From assembly GCF_030445035.2 (NCBI RefSeq), contig NC_080680.1, forward strand, positions 97,097,157-97,161,156: a stretch of DNA of 64,000 bases, read 5' to 3'. This document shows, piece after piece, positions 46,101 to 54,039 of the stretch (position 1 is the first letter of the stretch; each line of letters starts with the position of its first letter). This DNA is from Dasypus novemcinctus (lineage: Eukaryota; Chordata; Mammalia; Cingulata; Dasypodidae). Below the pieces are notes generated by a model. It searched no databases. It saw nothing but the letters and a program-made list of their open reading frames with translations, and was not told the origin of the DNA. Both the position numbers and the translations under genes were made by a program.

Positions 46101-48536
46101 AGTTGGAAAGACTGAGACCCACAGAGGGGAAGGGTCTTACCAGGGCTGTTCCTTTTGTGAGAGCTTCTATCAAGAACCCAAGTTAGGTGTCCCAGGGGCC
46201 GAAGGGGAGTAAGGCATGAGGTCTGGAGTCAGGTAGACTCTGAATCCCAGCTCTGCTGCCTTCTATCTGTGAGACCTGGGAACACATTTAGCATCTCTGA
46301 ACCTCAGTTTCTTCATCTGAAAAAAGGGTAATGATAGTGCCCACCATCTAGCATTATTCTAAGGTGTGTTTTTTTGGAGAGAAAATGCAAAAATATGTGC
46401 AAAGAGCCTAGCAGTGATTATTTTTTTTTTTTTTTTTAATTTTTTTATTTTTTATTGAATTTGTAATAATATTACATTAAAAATATATATGTGAGGTCCC
46501 ATTCAACCCCACCCCCCCACCCCCCCTCTCCCCCCCCCCCCAACAACACTCGTTCCCATCATCATGACACATCCACTGGACCTGGCAAGCACATCTTTGG
46601 GCACCTCTGCACCTCATATACATTGGTTCACATCATGGCCCATACTCTCCTCCATTCCATCATGTAGGCCCTGTGAGGATTCACAATGTCCGGTGATTAC
46701 CTCTGAAGCACCATCCAGGGCAGCTCCATGTCCCCAAGACGCCTCCACCTCTCATCTCTTCCTGCCTCCCCCCACACCCTTTGTCCATTATGTCCACTTT
46801 TCCCAATCCAATGCCACCTCTTCTATGTGGACACTGGATTGGTTGTGTCCATTGCACCTTTATGTCAAGAGGAGGCTCAGATTCCACCTGGATGCTGGAT
46901 GCAATTCTCCCATTCTCAGTTGTAATCACTCTAGGCTCCATGGTGTGGTGGTTGTCCTTCTTCACCTCCATCTTAGCTGAGTGTGGCAAGTCCAACAAAT
47001 CAGATTGTAGGTGCTGGAGTCTGTTGAGGCTCAGGATCTGGCCATCACATTGTCAGTCCAGAGATTCAAATCCCCTAAATATATCTTAAACCCCAACATT
47101 AACTGCACCTCCAGCACACCAGCATGAAAGTCCCATGAAGGGAGATCCCATCTGAGTCCAGATTCATCACACACAAACACCATTTCCAAAGAGGGGCCAT
47201 CTGCCCTGGTAGTTAACCCCATCGGCCATGACCATAACTCCCATGGGTCTCTTTAGCCCTCAAAGGAACCAATATCTGGGGGTTGTATCTGCTTTATCTG
47301 TCTCTCTGACTCTGCTCAGTTGTGCATGAGGGCAAACCTTCTGCCAGCCTCCAGACTCTTTTTTAGAAACTCGTAGCCATATAAACTCATTTCTCCTTTC
47401 CATTTCCCCCTTACTTTAGGTCAAACAGCATTTTAAAGTCATGGTATTTTATGTAGACATGGATATTCTGCTGATCCGCATTGAACCTTCCATATAAGGT
47501 CATTTTCCAGTTGCATCATCAGTTGGTAGTTGATAGTGGTCCCTCGTTGCCAGGGAGGCTCATCCCCGGGTGTCATGTCCCACGCTGGGGGGAAGGCATT
47601 GCATTTACATAGCAGTGATTATTGAAATCAAAATTGCTTTCCTTCATCTGCTCATGGTGACTAATTCTGGGCAAGTGACATTCCTGACCAGAAAAGAGAA
47701 CAGCTACCTAGCCATGCCCACTGGATGTCCCTGGATCCTGTGAAACCCCTCCTGACAGTTTACTGTGAAAAGGCACATCCCAGTGACTAGCCAGCCAGTA
47801 ACCCTTGACCTGACCTTTAGGGAACTGGCTGTGTCAGCCACAGTGAGACATCAGCCATGAGCTCCAGGAAGGAGAGGGAGAGGAAAAGGAGCAAAGGGTT
47901 CTTGATCACCCACTGTGCTTCGGAGCCACCTGCCTCTCGACTTTGTGAAGGTGAAGTGCACTTTTGTGCTTGGCCTGTTGCCTGCTGTGTAGTAAGCATT
48001 CAACAACTATTGTCATGGTGGCCTTTGAGAGACCAAGGCAGTGTGGTATAGCAAAATGAACTTGCTCTGGAGCCAGGCCTGGGTTCCAGTCCTGGGTCAC
48101 CACTTCCCAGCTGCATGATCACTAATTTCTATCTCTCTGAGCCTCAGTGCTGTAAAATGGAGATAATGGTGGAGCTCCCTCACAGGCTTGAGGCTTCAGT
48201 GAAATAATGTATGGAAGACATTTGGCACAGGGTAAAACTCCCAGTAATTGTTTCCTGCTATCACTGTATCTCACTGAATCCTCCCCAAGTTTCTGAGAGA
48301 GATTTGTCATCCTCACTTTACAGATGAGGAAATGGGCTCAGAGAGGTGGGGTGAGTTGCCCCAAGTCCTATACCAAGTAAGGGACAGAACCAAGATTTGA
48401 ACCCAGATTGGGGCCCTGAGCCCACCCTTCTTTTCCATGCCTTCAAGGACCTCTGGGGGGCTGTTGGCCAAGGCAGGCCCCCAGCTCAGCCACCTCCTGG
48501 GCCCTCCTTCTGCAGGTCATCCTTTTTCAGTACTGA
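25035..48536 (+). CDS. LHX6: LHX6, LIM/homeobox protein 6 (complete, 10 coding exons, 392 aa)
   Basis: The coding exons are 25035-25118, 26301-26372, 26735-26917, 27264-27385, 36298-36518, 39180-39280, 39482-39577, 39805-39979, 42976-43079 and 48516-48536. Joined, they give 392 residues without a stop. LIM1 has zinc ligands C99, C102, H120, C123 and C126, C129, C148, D151. LIM2 has C160, C163, H182, C185 and C188, C191, C210, H213. The homeodomain is about 248-307, with the recognition-helix motif VWFQNCRAR (W295, F296, N298). The protein ends in VILFQY. This is a nuclear transcription factor; LIM domains bind LDB-type cofactors and the homeodomain binds TAAT-type sites. LHX6 acts downstream of NKX2-1 in medial ganglionic eminence interneurons (established knowledge). 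A second start in exon 2 (ATG at 26304) gives a 363-residue form with a better Kozak context. All introns are GT-AG. RBM18 lies upstream on the same strand, and MORN5 converges from downstream. Confidence 0.98.
25845..26075 (+). promoter_or_regulatory. LHX6: Homeodomain/TALE/NKX2-type motif cluster in LHX6 intron 1
   Basis: TAATTA is at 25851, the PBX-PREP/MEIS decamer TGATTGACAG at 25910-25919, TAATTG at 25971 and the NKX2-type core TTAAGTG at 26065-26071. They sit in an AT-rich, repeat-free window inside GC-rich DNA, directly upstream of the candidate second promoter. NKX2-1 is a known direct activator of Lhx6. Which site it uses here is inference. Confidence 0.45.
26201..26209 (+). promoter_or_regulatory. 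LHX6: TATA box of a second LHX6 promoter before exon 2
   Basis: TTTATATAA sits about 95 nt upstream of the strong-Kozak ATG at 26304. A start about 30 nt downstream (near 26235) would give a leader of about 70 nt that runs straight into exon 2 with no splicing. This fits the known 363-residue LHX6 isoform. The start site is predicted. Confidence 0.55.
26301..26372 (+). CDS. LHX6: LHX6 coding exon 2 (alternative start)
   Basis: The acceptor is gccccccag and the donor is ATG/gtgagt. It has 24 codons, from [10 protein letters not shown] to EGTAPPAM. The internal ATG at 26304 has G at -3 and G at +4, a strong context. It is the start of the 363-residue isoform, which would use the promoter about 100 nt upstream. 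Confidence 0.95.
26373..26734 (+). other. LHX6: LHX6 intron 2
   Basis: A short, GC-rich, 362-nt intron with GTGAGT donor and CCACAG acceptor. Nothing else is recognised. Confidence 0.93.
26735..26917 (+). CDS. LHX6: LHX6 coding exon 3 (Ser/Pro linker and start of LIM1)
   Basis: The acceptor is ctgccacag and the donor is AAG/gtaaga. It has 61 codons, from [10 protein letters not shown] to DRYLLK, including a Ser/Pro-rich linker and the first two LIM1 ligands (C99, C102). Confidence 0.96.
26918..27263 (+). other. LHX6: LHX6 intron 3
   Basis: A 346-nt intron with GTAAGA donor and CCCCAG acceptor. Nothing else is recognised. Confidence 0.93.
27264..27385 (+). CDS. LHX6: LHX6 coding exon 4 (LIM1)
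   Basis: The acceptor is cctccccag and the donor is AG/gtaggc. It has 40 codons plus two bases of a Ser codon, from [10 protein letters not shown] to [10 protein letters not shown]. It supplies the remaining LIM1 ligands H120, C123, C126, C129, C148 and D151. Confidence 0.97.
27540..28150. repeat. Cryptic GC-rich imperfect repeat block in LHX6 intron 4
   Basis: Motifs such as gactccag, ggctctgg, ccggcc and gggttcc recur irregularly for about 600 nt. Examples are gactccagttccggcc near 27673, gactccagcgg near 27800 and gactccggcacc near 27869. This reads as a decayed minisatellite or slippage product. No fixed period could be set by eye. Confidence 0.4.
31420..31635 (-). repeat. MIR
   Basis: tttatctcatttcatcctca, then aggaggggaaactgagaccc and ctgcctgactccacagtccc. 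Confidence 0.7.
33000..34350. other. CpG-rich block inside LHX6 intron 4
   Basis: GC and CpG density are high for about 1.3 kb, far from any LHX6 exon. ORFs on both strands here match nothing known to me and are typical of GC-rich noise. It could be an orphan CpG island with an unannotated promoter. Confidence 0.5.
35745..35925 (+). repeat. MIR
   Basis: cttagacaaattagcttacc, then ccattttcctcatctgagaa and ctgggcacgtggtaaatact. Confidence 0.65.
35935..36060 (-). mobile_element. Old L1M-like fragment
   Basis: A-rich text (gaaaataaaaatagcccacc) resembles antisense L1M pieces. Short and diverged. Confidence 0.3.
36119..36240 (+). repeat. G/A-rich tract before LHX6 exon 5
   Basis: About 120 nt of G runs and GGA/GAA units end about 60 nt before the exon-5 acceptor. 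Several G3+ runs lie on the sense strand, so the pre-mRNA could form G-quadruplexes. The effect on splicing is speculative. Confidence 0.7.
36298..36518 (+). CDS. LHX6: LHX6 coding exon 5 (LIM2)
   Basis: The acceptor is gtcctgcag and the donor is CG/gtacca. It finishes the split Ser and encodes [10 protein letters not shown] to NLKRAAEN, the whole of LIM2. One G of a Gly codon is carried to exon 6. Confidence 0.97.
36690..36855 (+). repeat. MIR
   Basis: ttgagcaagtcactgctgat, then tttcctcacctgtaaaatgg and agaaggcactcagtgactgc. It begins just after LHX6 exon 5. Confidence 0.6.
37395..37520 (-). repeat. MIR fragment
   Basis: cctattttacaggcgaggaa with cagcatgtgacttgccaaat. Confidence 0.45.
38090..38810 (-). 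mobile_element. Old L1M-like fragment hosting a young SINE
   Basis: Phrases such as ataaagatcacccaaacacc and ttttacaaaaattggatcat resemble antisense L1M. The short SINE at 38425 splits it. Confidence 0.4.
38425..38520 (+). mobile_element. Short tRNA-derived SINE
   Basis: A tRNA-like head (gggtgtagctcagtggttga) and B-box (ggagttcaatccc) are followed by aattaaaaataaataaaatg. Body length is about 95 bp, without the long DAS body. It lies in LHX6 intron 5. Confidence 0.8.
39180..39280 (+). CDS. LHX6: LHX6 coding exon 6 (start of homeodomain)
   Basis: The acceptor is cgcccccag and the donor is CAG/gtaccg. It encodes [10 protein letters not shown] to TSFTAEQLQ, that is the linker, the basic N-terminal arm (KRAR) and the start of helix 1. 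Confidence 0.96.
39482..39577 (+). CDS. LHX6: LHX6 coding exon 7 (homeodomain helices 1-2)
   Basis: The acceptor is cccggcag and the donor is CAG/gtgggg. It has exactly 32 codons, from [10 protein letters not shown] to SRRVIQ. It is flanked by very short introns of 201 and 227 nt. Confidence 0.97.
39805..39979 (+). CDS. LHX6: LHX6 coding exon 8 (recognition helix)
   Basis: The acceptor is gttccag and the donor is GAGA/gtaagt. It has 58 codons plus one base, from [10 protein letters not shown] to VTLHGYIE. It includes recognition helix 3 and a Pro/Ser-rich tail. Confidence 0.97.
40540..40660 (+). repeat. MIR fragment
   Basis: aaggctcagtttcctcatct, then gtaaactgggataataataa and cctcacaggattgtgagtcc. 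Confidence 0.6.
40665..40990 (+). repeat. L2-like fragment
   Basis: taaatattaggtgccttctg, then tgctcctggagctcataatc and gagacagtcagcaaataagg. Confidence 0.5.
41085..41170 (-). repeat. MIR fragment
   Basis: tgagcacctgccatgtgcca, then tgtatagacgaggaaaccaa. Confidence 0.45.
41175..41395 (+). repeat. MIR
   Basis: gttggagtcagagtcacagg, then gggtaagtgtcttacctccc and atcaaatgggataattaaag. Confidence 0.6.
42320..42740 (+). repeat. L2-like fragment
   Basis: cagtcaacagatatttaaag, then cattctaggtgctggaagtc and gcagcttatattctagttgg. Confidence 0.5.
42976..43079 (+). CDS. LHX6: LHX6 coding exon 9
   Basis: The acceptor is tccacag and the donor is AAG/gtaaat. Two bases finish the Ser codon, then 34 codons run from [10 protein letters not shown] to LSSRGEK. 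If the donor were not used, ten further codons and a stop at 43110-43112 would follow. Confidence 0.96.
43760..44060 (+). repeat. L2-like fragment
   Basis: gccagcattttctaagtatt, then gttgccaggaacacagagat and gaagacttcccagaggaagg. Confidence 0.5.
44395..44490. mobile_element. MER5-like fragment
   Basis: acttgtaaagatacagattc, then ttcacccctagacagtcgga and ggtctgggataggtcccagg match the order of MER5 internal sequence. Confidence 0.5.
44735..45115 (-). repeat. Two adjacent MIR fragments
   Basis: gatggggaaactgaggctca (44795 region) and, in a second copy, tacctgcagaaactgagatt with ctgggtcacttagtatgggc. Two separate insertions in the same orientation. Confidence 0.6.
45115..45420 (+). repeat. L2-like fragment
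   Basis: gacatggttcctgcccttga, then gaggagctcatggcttagag, in L2 order. Confidence 0.45.
46215..46408 (+). repeat. MIR, interrupted by the 1.19-kb retroelement
   Basis: ctggagtcaggtagactctg, then ctctgaacctcagtttcttc and catctgaaaaaagggtaatg. Its right end abuts the younger insertion at 46423. Confidence 0.65.
46423..47609 (-). mobile_element. 1.19-kb LINE-mobilised retroelement with target-site duplication
   Basis: The 14-bp duplication tagcagtgattatt is at 46409-46422 and 47610-47623. On the - strand the element ends with a G-rich tract, AATAAA-like sequence and a poly(A) tail, which fits a 5'-truncated L1 with a long 3' UTR. No reverse-transcriptase reading frame is seen. Family assignment is tentative; it could be a non-autonomous element. 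Confidence 0.8.
48035..48250 (+). repeat. MIR
   Basis: ctctggagccaggcctgggt, then ctctctgagcctcagtgctg and gtaaaatggagataatggtg. Ends about 265 nt before the last LHX6 exon. Confidence 0.7.
48275..48420 (-). repeat. MIR fragment
   Basis: cctcactttacagatgagga, then gagttgccccaagtcctata and gatttgaacccagattgggg. It lies about 100 nt upstream of the exon-10 acceptor. Confidence 0.6.
48516..48536 (+). CDS. LHX6: LHX6 last coding exon (VILFQY, stop)
   Basis: The acceptor is ccttctgcag. Only six codons and TGA are coding. They give the family-typical C terminus VILFQY, and the 3' UTR continues in the same exon. Confidence 0.95.
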   Translation, partial: VILFQY

Positions 48537-50700
48537 TGCTTCCAGCACTTCCGCATCTGTCCATGGGGACCCCACAGCTGCCCCTCAGCCGCTGAAATCC
48601 AGTGTCCGAGCCACGGCCAGGGATTCACCCGCCTCTGCATCCATCCCCGTCTGCCATCCTGCCCATCACCAGCTCGGCTCCCCCAGCCTGGCCTTTCCCT
48701 CTCCTGCTGAGAACCAGAACTCTTCAGGAGCACCGCAGAGTCTTCCCTTCGGAAGGCAGAGCTCCCTGAAATTTGGAATCAGGGTGAAAACAGCTTATTT
48801 TTTCCATTTAAACAGGAATCATCTTCAACTAATGCCGATTACAATAGTGAAAGGCAAAAATGAACTGTGTGAAGCCAACAGCCTTCTAATTTACAAGTTT
48901 TCTTTCCCTCCATATTGGCCTTTATTTACTACTTCCTTGGAACCATCTCTGAATTCTGAATAGCTGACAACCCCCAATGTTATCCACTCAGTTGTTTTTG
49001 TCTGGAAAACTCTACAGTGTTTATGGATGTCCCCAAAGGAAAGATGTGTTCTAATTTTATCATTTCCATCTGTCTGGCTATGTCAAGTTAATTCAGAGAG
49101 AAATGGCACTGACCAACCCTGAGGGGCCCAGTTGGGCAGAGATGGAGGCCTGCCCAGACCAAGGGGTAGGAGGCTAGGAGGCTAGGTGGGGGTTGGAAGG
49201 CTATAGAACCCCATCTGATTGGAGATCAAGGAGAGGGACATGGCACATGGAGCTGGGAGAGGCATAGCCATTTCAAGGGGAGGAAAGAGGAAACTTGATG
49301 TGTTTATGTGGCCCTGCCCCATGCAGTCATCCAGCATGTATGCTGGGGACATAGCAGAGATGGGTTTGATCTTTGTGATGACACTTTTGAATGTTTGGGC
49401 AGGTCAGAGTTGGGGACCATTGTTTGCCACTCATTGATCTTGTGGGGATGCCTGGGCTGAGTCTTCTCTAGGATAAACCAGTGATGGGAGGCTCAGTCGT
49501 TCTGCTGCATATTTGGGGAACAAAACCCAGTGACATGGCAGTTGGCATGTTAATTATAGGCCCGGCTCTGACTATAGAGAAGATGCCCCCTACCTAGGTG
49601 GGAGTGCCAAACCCAGCGTTCCAGTTGGTGGCTCTAAGCTTCCCACCAGCCCTTCCCAGGGCCAGCCCCACCCACTCCTGAGAATGGAGGCCAGACACAG
49701 CTGTGCTGTCATCCACTCCATCCTGCTGCATCTCTTCTACCATGAACAAAAGGGCTCGGGCTATATATGACTATGATTTAGGTTTTCAGGGGACGTCCAC
49801 TTGTTCCAGGCTTTTCCCTTAATTCTAGAATTCTAGAAATGCTGATGCATTTCCCACTAGAGGCTGCTATTAAGCATGTTTTAACCCAAGTCCTCCTTCC
49901 TGCTGTGGTTAACATGATATGATGCTTTTGGAAGGAGACTCTAGGACAGGGAAAGCAAGTTCATGGTACATATGCAGCTGCTGTCCCTGTTCTTAACCAC
50001 AGCAGACATTGCTAATCACTGCACTCTATTTCACTGAGTCTGAATAAGGTTTCAAATGCTTGAAGTTGTCACTTAAAATGAAACTTATATGCCATTCTTG
50101 CTCTGGGAACTGAAGAGGGCTAAGCAGGGTTACGGCCCAAGAAGGAGCCTGTTTCCTCTCCCTTCTGAAGACAGTTACAACTGACCTGGGGCAAAGAGAA
50201 GGCACCAATCAGAATGTGGTCACTATAGTTCAGTTCAGAACTCACCCAGTGAGTAACAGGTGTTTGGTCCGTGTTGGGCACTGATAGTAACAGGGAGACT
50301 GGACTGAACCATTTGGCCTAGGGGGCGCTAATCTTTCCTTTGACTTTTTGTTCCTGATGATCAAAGCCTCATTGCAGCCGTGTGATCAATGGCTGGGTCC
50401 TGCCCAGGTCACTGAGTACCCACTCTGCCTTGAGCCTCCTCCCAGGGTGTATTCCTTGCGTGGATCATATGGCCATAGCATGTTGCAGTTCAAACATGTC
50501 TCCATGACCCTGTTAGAACAACAGCCTGGCAATGTACAGGCCATCGAGACTATTTATTTAAATACAAAAGGGGAAACACACATGGAAAAAAAAATTGTAA
50601 GCACTTTTTTGTAAAACCAATGTCTGTTTTGTTACATACCTTTCATGTTGTGCTTTGTATATGTCTTATTTGTGTAATAAATAAAGTTAATGCAAGTAGA
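48537..50700 (+). other. LHX6: LHX6 3' UTR
   Basis: This sequence follows the LHX6 stop and runs to overlapping AATAAA signals at 50676 and 50680. No SINE has inserted, unlike the introns. An AT-rich segment at about 48770-48960 stands out from its GC-richer surroundings. The 3' end is inferred from the signals. Confidence 0.75.
50676..50685 (+). terminator. LHX6: LHX6 poly(A) signal (overlapping AATAAA pair)
   Basis: AATAAATAAA gives two overlapping canonical hexamers at the end of an open-ended 3' UTR. No other canonical signal of similar quality was noticed between the stop and this point. Confidence 0.7.
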
Positions 50701-52354
50701 AGTGCTGGCACTTAAATCCAGAACATTATGGGATTCCATTTCTTTCCTCCTCTCTGGTTAAGGGCTCAGGCCCCTGGCTCCCAGAGCATCTGGGCTGTTG
50801 GATAATGCAATCTCTCTTCCTGGAAAGTTGGTATCATTTTCCAGTTAGTAAATTGAACATTTTTTACTAACCCAATTATTATTTACTAATCCAATGGTGG
50901 ATTTCTTCTTGAAGTCCACAGTTACTCCTATCTGCTGTCTGAACTTAGTAGGAAATGAAACTGGTGGTTGTCCTCCATTAAGCTCCCTGAACACAAGCTC
51001 TCTACTGGGCCCTGTGCTGGCACTGCTGACTCAGAAGGGTCCCAGAGGGCCCTACCTTACAGAAGCTCCCAGTATGGTAAATGCTGTAAGCAGACATCTT
51101 ACAACTGGCCATGGGGACAGAAGGGGCATCTGAGCTGGACCCAATCAGATGGGAAGTTCATAGACATGAGTGCAATGGTGGACGGTGTTGGGGGTGGGGT
51201 AGCGGAAGGGAGGAAGGCACAGAGGACCCTGTTTGGAAGATGGAGAAGAATTTGATGTGGTAAAGTGAAGGGAATATGGGATGGGAAAAAGGGCTCCATC
51301 TGCTTCTGTACAAGGCTGGGTCTCACTCTGGCCTTGTCAGGTTCTAAAGTCACCCCTCAATGTAGGGAGTAAGAGAGAGAATATCTAGTGAGTGTCAGTT
51401 TTTGTTTTAGCAGCAGAATCATTAGTTCAAGCCAAAGCTTCCCAGTAAGCTCAGCGTCTGAAGTGGATAAGAGTGGGACTACCCACTTAGGTAGAGGAGG
51501 CTCCCCTAGCTCCCCTGTTGCCCTGTGTGAACCTCAGTTCATAGTGCACCATGGCCATTGACTCTGCAGGGTTCCTCTCTTTGTAAAGAAAAAGTGTTTC
51601 TTTTCATCTCCCATCCTGGTCCCATTTCTTTCCCCACTCCCATTCACTCTTCCAAATCATTTTTCAAATGTTGATTTAGATATATGCATATCCTTGGAAA
51701 TATATTAGTTCTGTTTTTTTGTGTGTGTTTCTCTACATGAATGTACCTTCTGTTTCCAAATATAGTTTGGAAACCACTGATGGAGCCCAATCCTATCTTT
51801 CTACTGAGGTGATCTGGAGGGGAGAGGTGATTCCCAGGACTCCTCTATGGCAGCTTAGAGGGGGCTCAGACCTTCCTCTGACACCAGGCTCTGCCTGGCA
51901 TGACACCTTCTGGGTCCCTAGTTCGAAGTCCAGTTTCCTGCTCCTGCAGACCGCAACCCAGGAAGTCCTCCCAAGCCTGTCCCACTCTCCTGCTTCCATG
52001 GGCAGCTCTGGTGAGCCAGGGGACAAAGCATGGGGGGCTAAAGGATGCAGTTTCTCTAAAACCAGGTACTTACTGGCAATTGAGGGATTTGGATTTAGTG
52101 AAAGGTCTGTTCCTTCTAAGCACAGAGCCAGAGACTGGCCACCAAGGTCATCACCGTGTCTAGAATGCATCCCAGTCCTGAGACCCTACCTGGAAAATTA
52201 TGCATAGATCCCGTATGCTTTTGGCCCAAATAGGGCCCTAGATCATGTAACAGCTTCCTCTCGTGGTTTTCAACTGGCAAATATGATCTCTGGGAGTGAT
52301 TTTGAGGAATGATTACTCTGTACACATAGCTAACAAATTGTTCCTCAAAGCAAA

Positions 52355-52560
52355 CATACATTAAGTACCTGTTAAGTGCCAGCTTCTTTACTGGCATTGT
52401 CAATCCACAGCTACCTTTTTGTGTTAAGCATTAGCATACCCACTTTACAGATGAGGAAATTTAGGATTAGAGAAGTAATGTGACTTGCCCAAGGTTACAT
52501 GATTCCTGTAGTCAAGTGGGATTTGACCCAAGCCATGTATGAAGCCATAGTGGTGTTCTC
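52355..52560 (-). repeat. MIR
   Basis: taagtacctgttaagtgcca, then cccactttacagatgaggaa and gtgacttgcccaaggttaca. Confidence 0.7.
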
Positions 52561-52739
52561 TCTATGACATCACACTGATTCTGTGTTTAGAGTATGAAGC
52601 TCAAATGGGAGAGCTCCCAATAGGGAGAGGCAGTCCTGAGGACTCACCTACCACTACTTGGAGGGTACCAGTGGTGAGTCCAGGCACAGTCATCAGGCCC
52701 TACTGCCCTATGAGACCCAAACTGGTAAGGCAGGCAACC

Positions 52740-52945
52740 TGGTGTAGTAAAAAACAGCTGAGCTTTGTCCTCAGAGTGACTTGATTTCATATGCTATGTC
52801 ATCCTGGGCAAGTCACTTAATCTCTCTGAACCTCAGATTTCCCATCTGTAAAAAGGTGATGCTAAGCTGTCCTTTGCAAGCTTGTTGTAAGGAGTGGCAC
52901 ACACACTGCCTACACATGTTAGTTGCTCATTAAATTATATTGATT
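52740..52945 (+). repeat. MIR
   Basis: gggcaagtcacttaatctct, then ctgaacctcagatttcccat and ctgtaaaaaggtgatgctaa. Confidence 0.7.
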
Positions 52946-52954
52946 ATTATTAGG

Positions 52955-53130
52955 TAATAGTTCTCAAACTTTCATGTGTATAGAAATACTTGGGGATGCA
53001 AATTGCTAGGTCCCATCCCCAGCGATTGATGAGCATATCTCGGATGGGACTGGAAATCTCTGTTAACAACTCTCCCTGGGTGATTACGATGCTAGTGAAA
53101 TGAGGATCCCCACTCTGAGAAATGCTTCTA
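52955..53130. mobile_element. MER5-like hAT DNA-transposon remnant
   Basis: tagttctcaaactttcatgt at one end and an inverted counterpart (actctgagaaatgctt) at the other, with ctaggtcccatccccagcga between, as in MER5A. Confidence 0.6.
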
Positions 53131-53137
53131 AGGGGCT

Positions 53138-53264
53138 ACTGACCACAGAAAGCCTTTATTTTCTAATTGAAAGGCAGGCTCTAGGACTATAGCCTGCCGC
53201 CTAGGAGAGCTGATGCCTGCTGTCCTGGTGCAGATGGAAATCTTGGCGGAGGCAGCTGCAGAAC
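53138..53264 (-). other. MORN5: MORN5 3' UTR
   Basis: This is a very short UTR of about 125 nt between the MORN5 stop and the likely cleavage point. The poly(A) signal is at 53155-53160. A MER5-like DNA-transposon remnant begins immediately beyond. Confidence 0.65.
53155..53160 (-). terminator. MORN5: MORN5 poly(A) signal
   Basis: The + strand reads tttatt, which is AATAAA on the - strand, about 105 nt after the MORN5 stop. It is the first canonical signal downstream of the stop. Confidence 0.7.
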
Positions 53265-53344
53265 TCACAGTTTGGGCCTGTGACCCACGATCTCGTCCCA
53301 GCCCTTGCGACAGGTCCGGATGATCCACTCGTGTTCATCATCAT
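53265..53344 (-). CDS. MORN5: MORN5, MORN repeat-containing protein 5 (last coding exon)
   Basis: Read on the - strand, an acceptor ttgcag at 53345-53350 precedes two bases that finish an Asp codon. Then come [16 protein letters not shown] and EIVGHRPKL, and TGA at 53265-53267. I recognise this as the C terminus of MORN5, a small protein with N-terminal MORN repeats. The MORN repeats themselves lie in exons beyond the right edge. The gene converges with LHX6, as in human. Other MORN5 exons were looked for between 53345 and 64000 and not recognised, so the rest of the window is read as intron. Its cellular function is not established. Confidence 0.93.
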
Positions 53345-53784
53345 CTGCAAGTACATGAGAAGAGCAGGTCATGCTTGGGGCTTGCTGGGCCTTCCCTGCC
53401 TGGTCTTGGAAGTGGGATGCATTCCAGCCTGGTGCTGACCTTGGTGGCCAGTCCCTAAAGCCTTACATTTTACTAAAACCAAATCCCTTGGTTGCCAGTA
53501 AGTGCCTGGTCTTGAGGAATTGAATGCAGAAGGGTTTGCCATTTGTACCTGCTGCTAATGGAGGCAAGCATGAGGTTGACTGGCCACCTGAGCTAGACTG
53601 TCCCTGCCAGGCTGGCGAAGAGCAGCCCCAATCTCAGGCACTTGCCCAGCCTGACATACCATAAATGGTATGCCCTGTACAGTCGGGTCCAAGCCTTGTT
53701 GGACAATGCTAGGAGACATAGCCTTGAGATTTTTTTCCTTCCTGGGCTCTCCATTCTTGACCCTTCAAAGAACACTTCAGTAAA

Positions 53785-53960
53785 TTAACTCAGGTTATTC
53801 CTCATGACCACCTGACAGGCAGCAATAAGTCCCACGATTTTACAGATGAAATTGGGCCCAGGAAGGTTGAGTCACTTGTCCACGGCCACAGGGTTAGTAT
53901 GCGGGAGAGCTCACAATTTGAACCTGGGATTGTCTGACTATAAAGTCTGTCCTGTGTTTT
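53785..53960 (-). repeat. MIR
   Basis: acgattttacagatgaaatt, then gagtcacttgtccacggcca and aatttgaacctgggattgtc. Confidence 0.6.
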
Positions 53961-54039
53961 ACACCTCAAAGTCAGAGTCGAATGCACAGTGAATCACACT
54001 GACATTCTACAGTCCATAGCAAACACCATCATCACTTTG

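Larger units (their letters stand above)
43080..48515 (+). other. LHX6: LHX6 intron 9
   Basis: A 5,436-nt intron separating six terminal codons from the rest. It holds L2, MIR and MER5 remnants and a 1.19-kb retroelement with target-site duplication (46423-47609). Confidence 0.9.
50705..53137. other. LHX6-MORN5 convergent intergenic region
   Basis: 2.4 kb between two 3' ends. It holds two MIRs (52355-52560, 52740-52945) and a MER5-like remnant (52955-53130). Nothing is recognised between about 50710 and 52350. Confidence 0.8.

Noticed and set aside
46564-46998. ORFs of 138 and 105 aa inside the 1.19-kb retroelement
   Set aside because: No reverse-transcriptase, endonuclease or gag-like motif; the element is non-coding here.
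48397-48963. 188-aa ORF spanning the LHX6 last exon
   Set aside because: In a different frame from VILFQY; Ser/Pro-rich shadow across MIR, exon and 3' UTR.
51719-52207. 162-aa ORF between LHX6 and MORN5
   Set aside because: No domain, no splice or promoter context, and not the expected neighbour gene.
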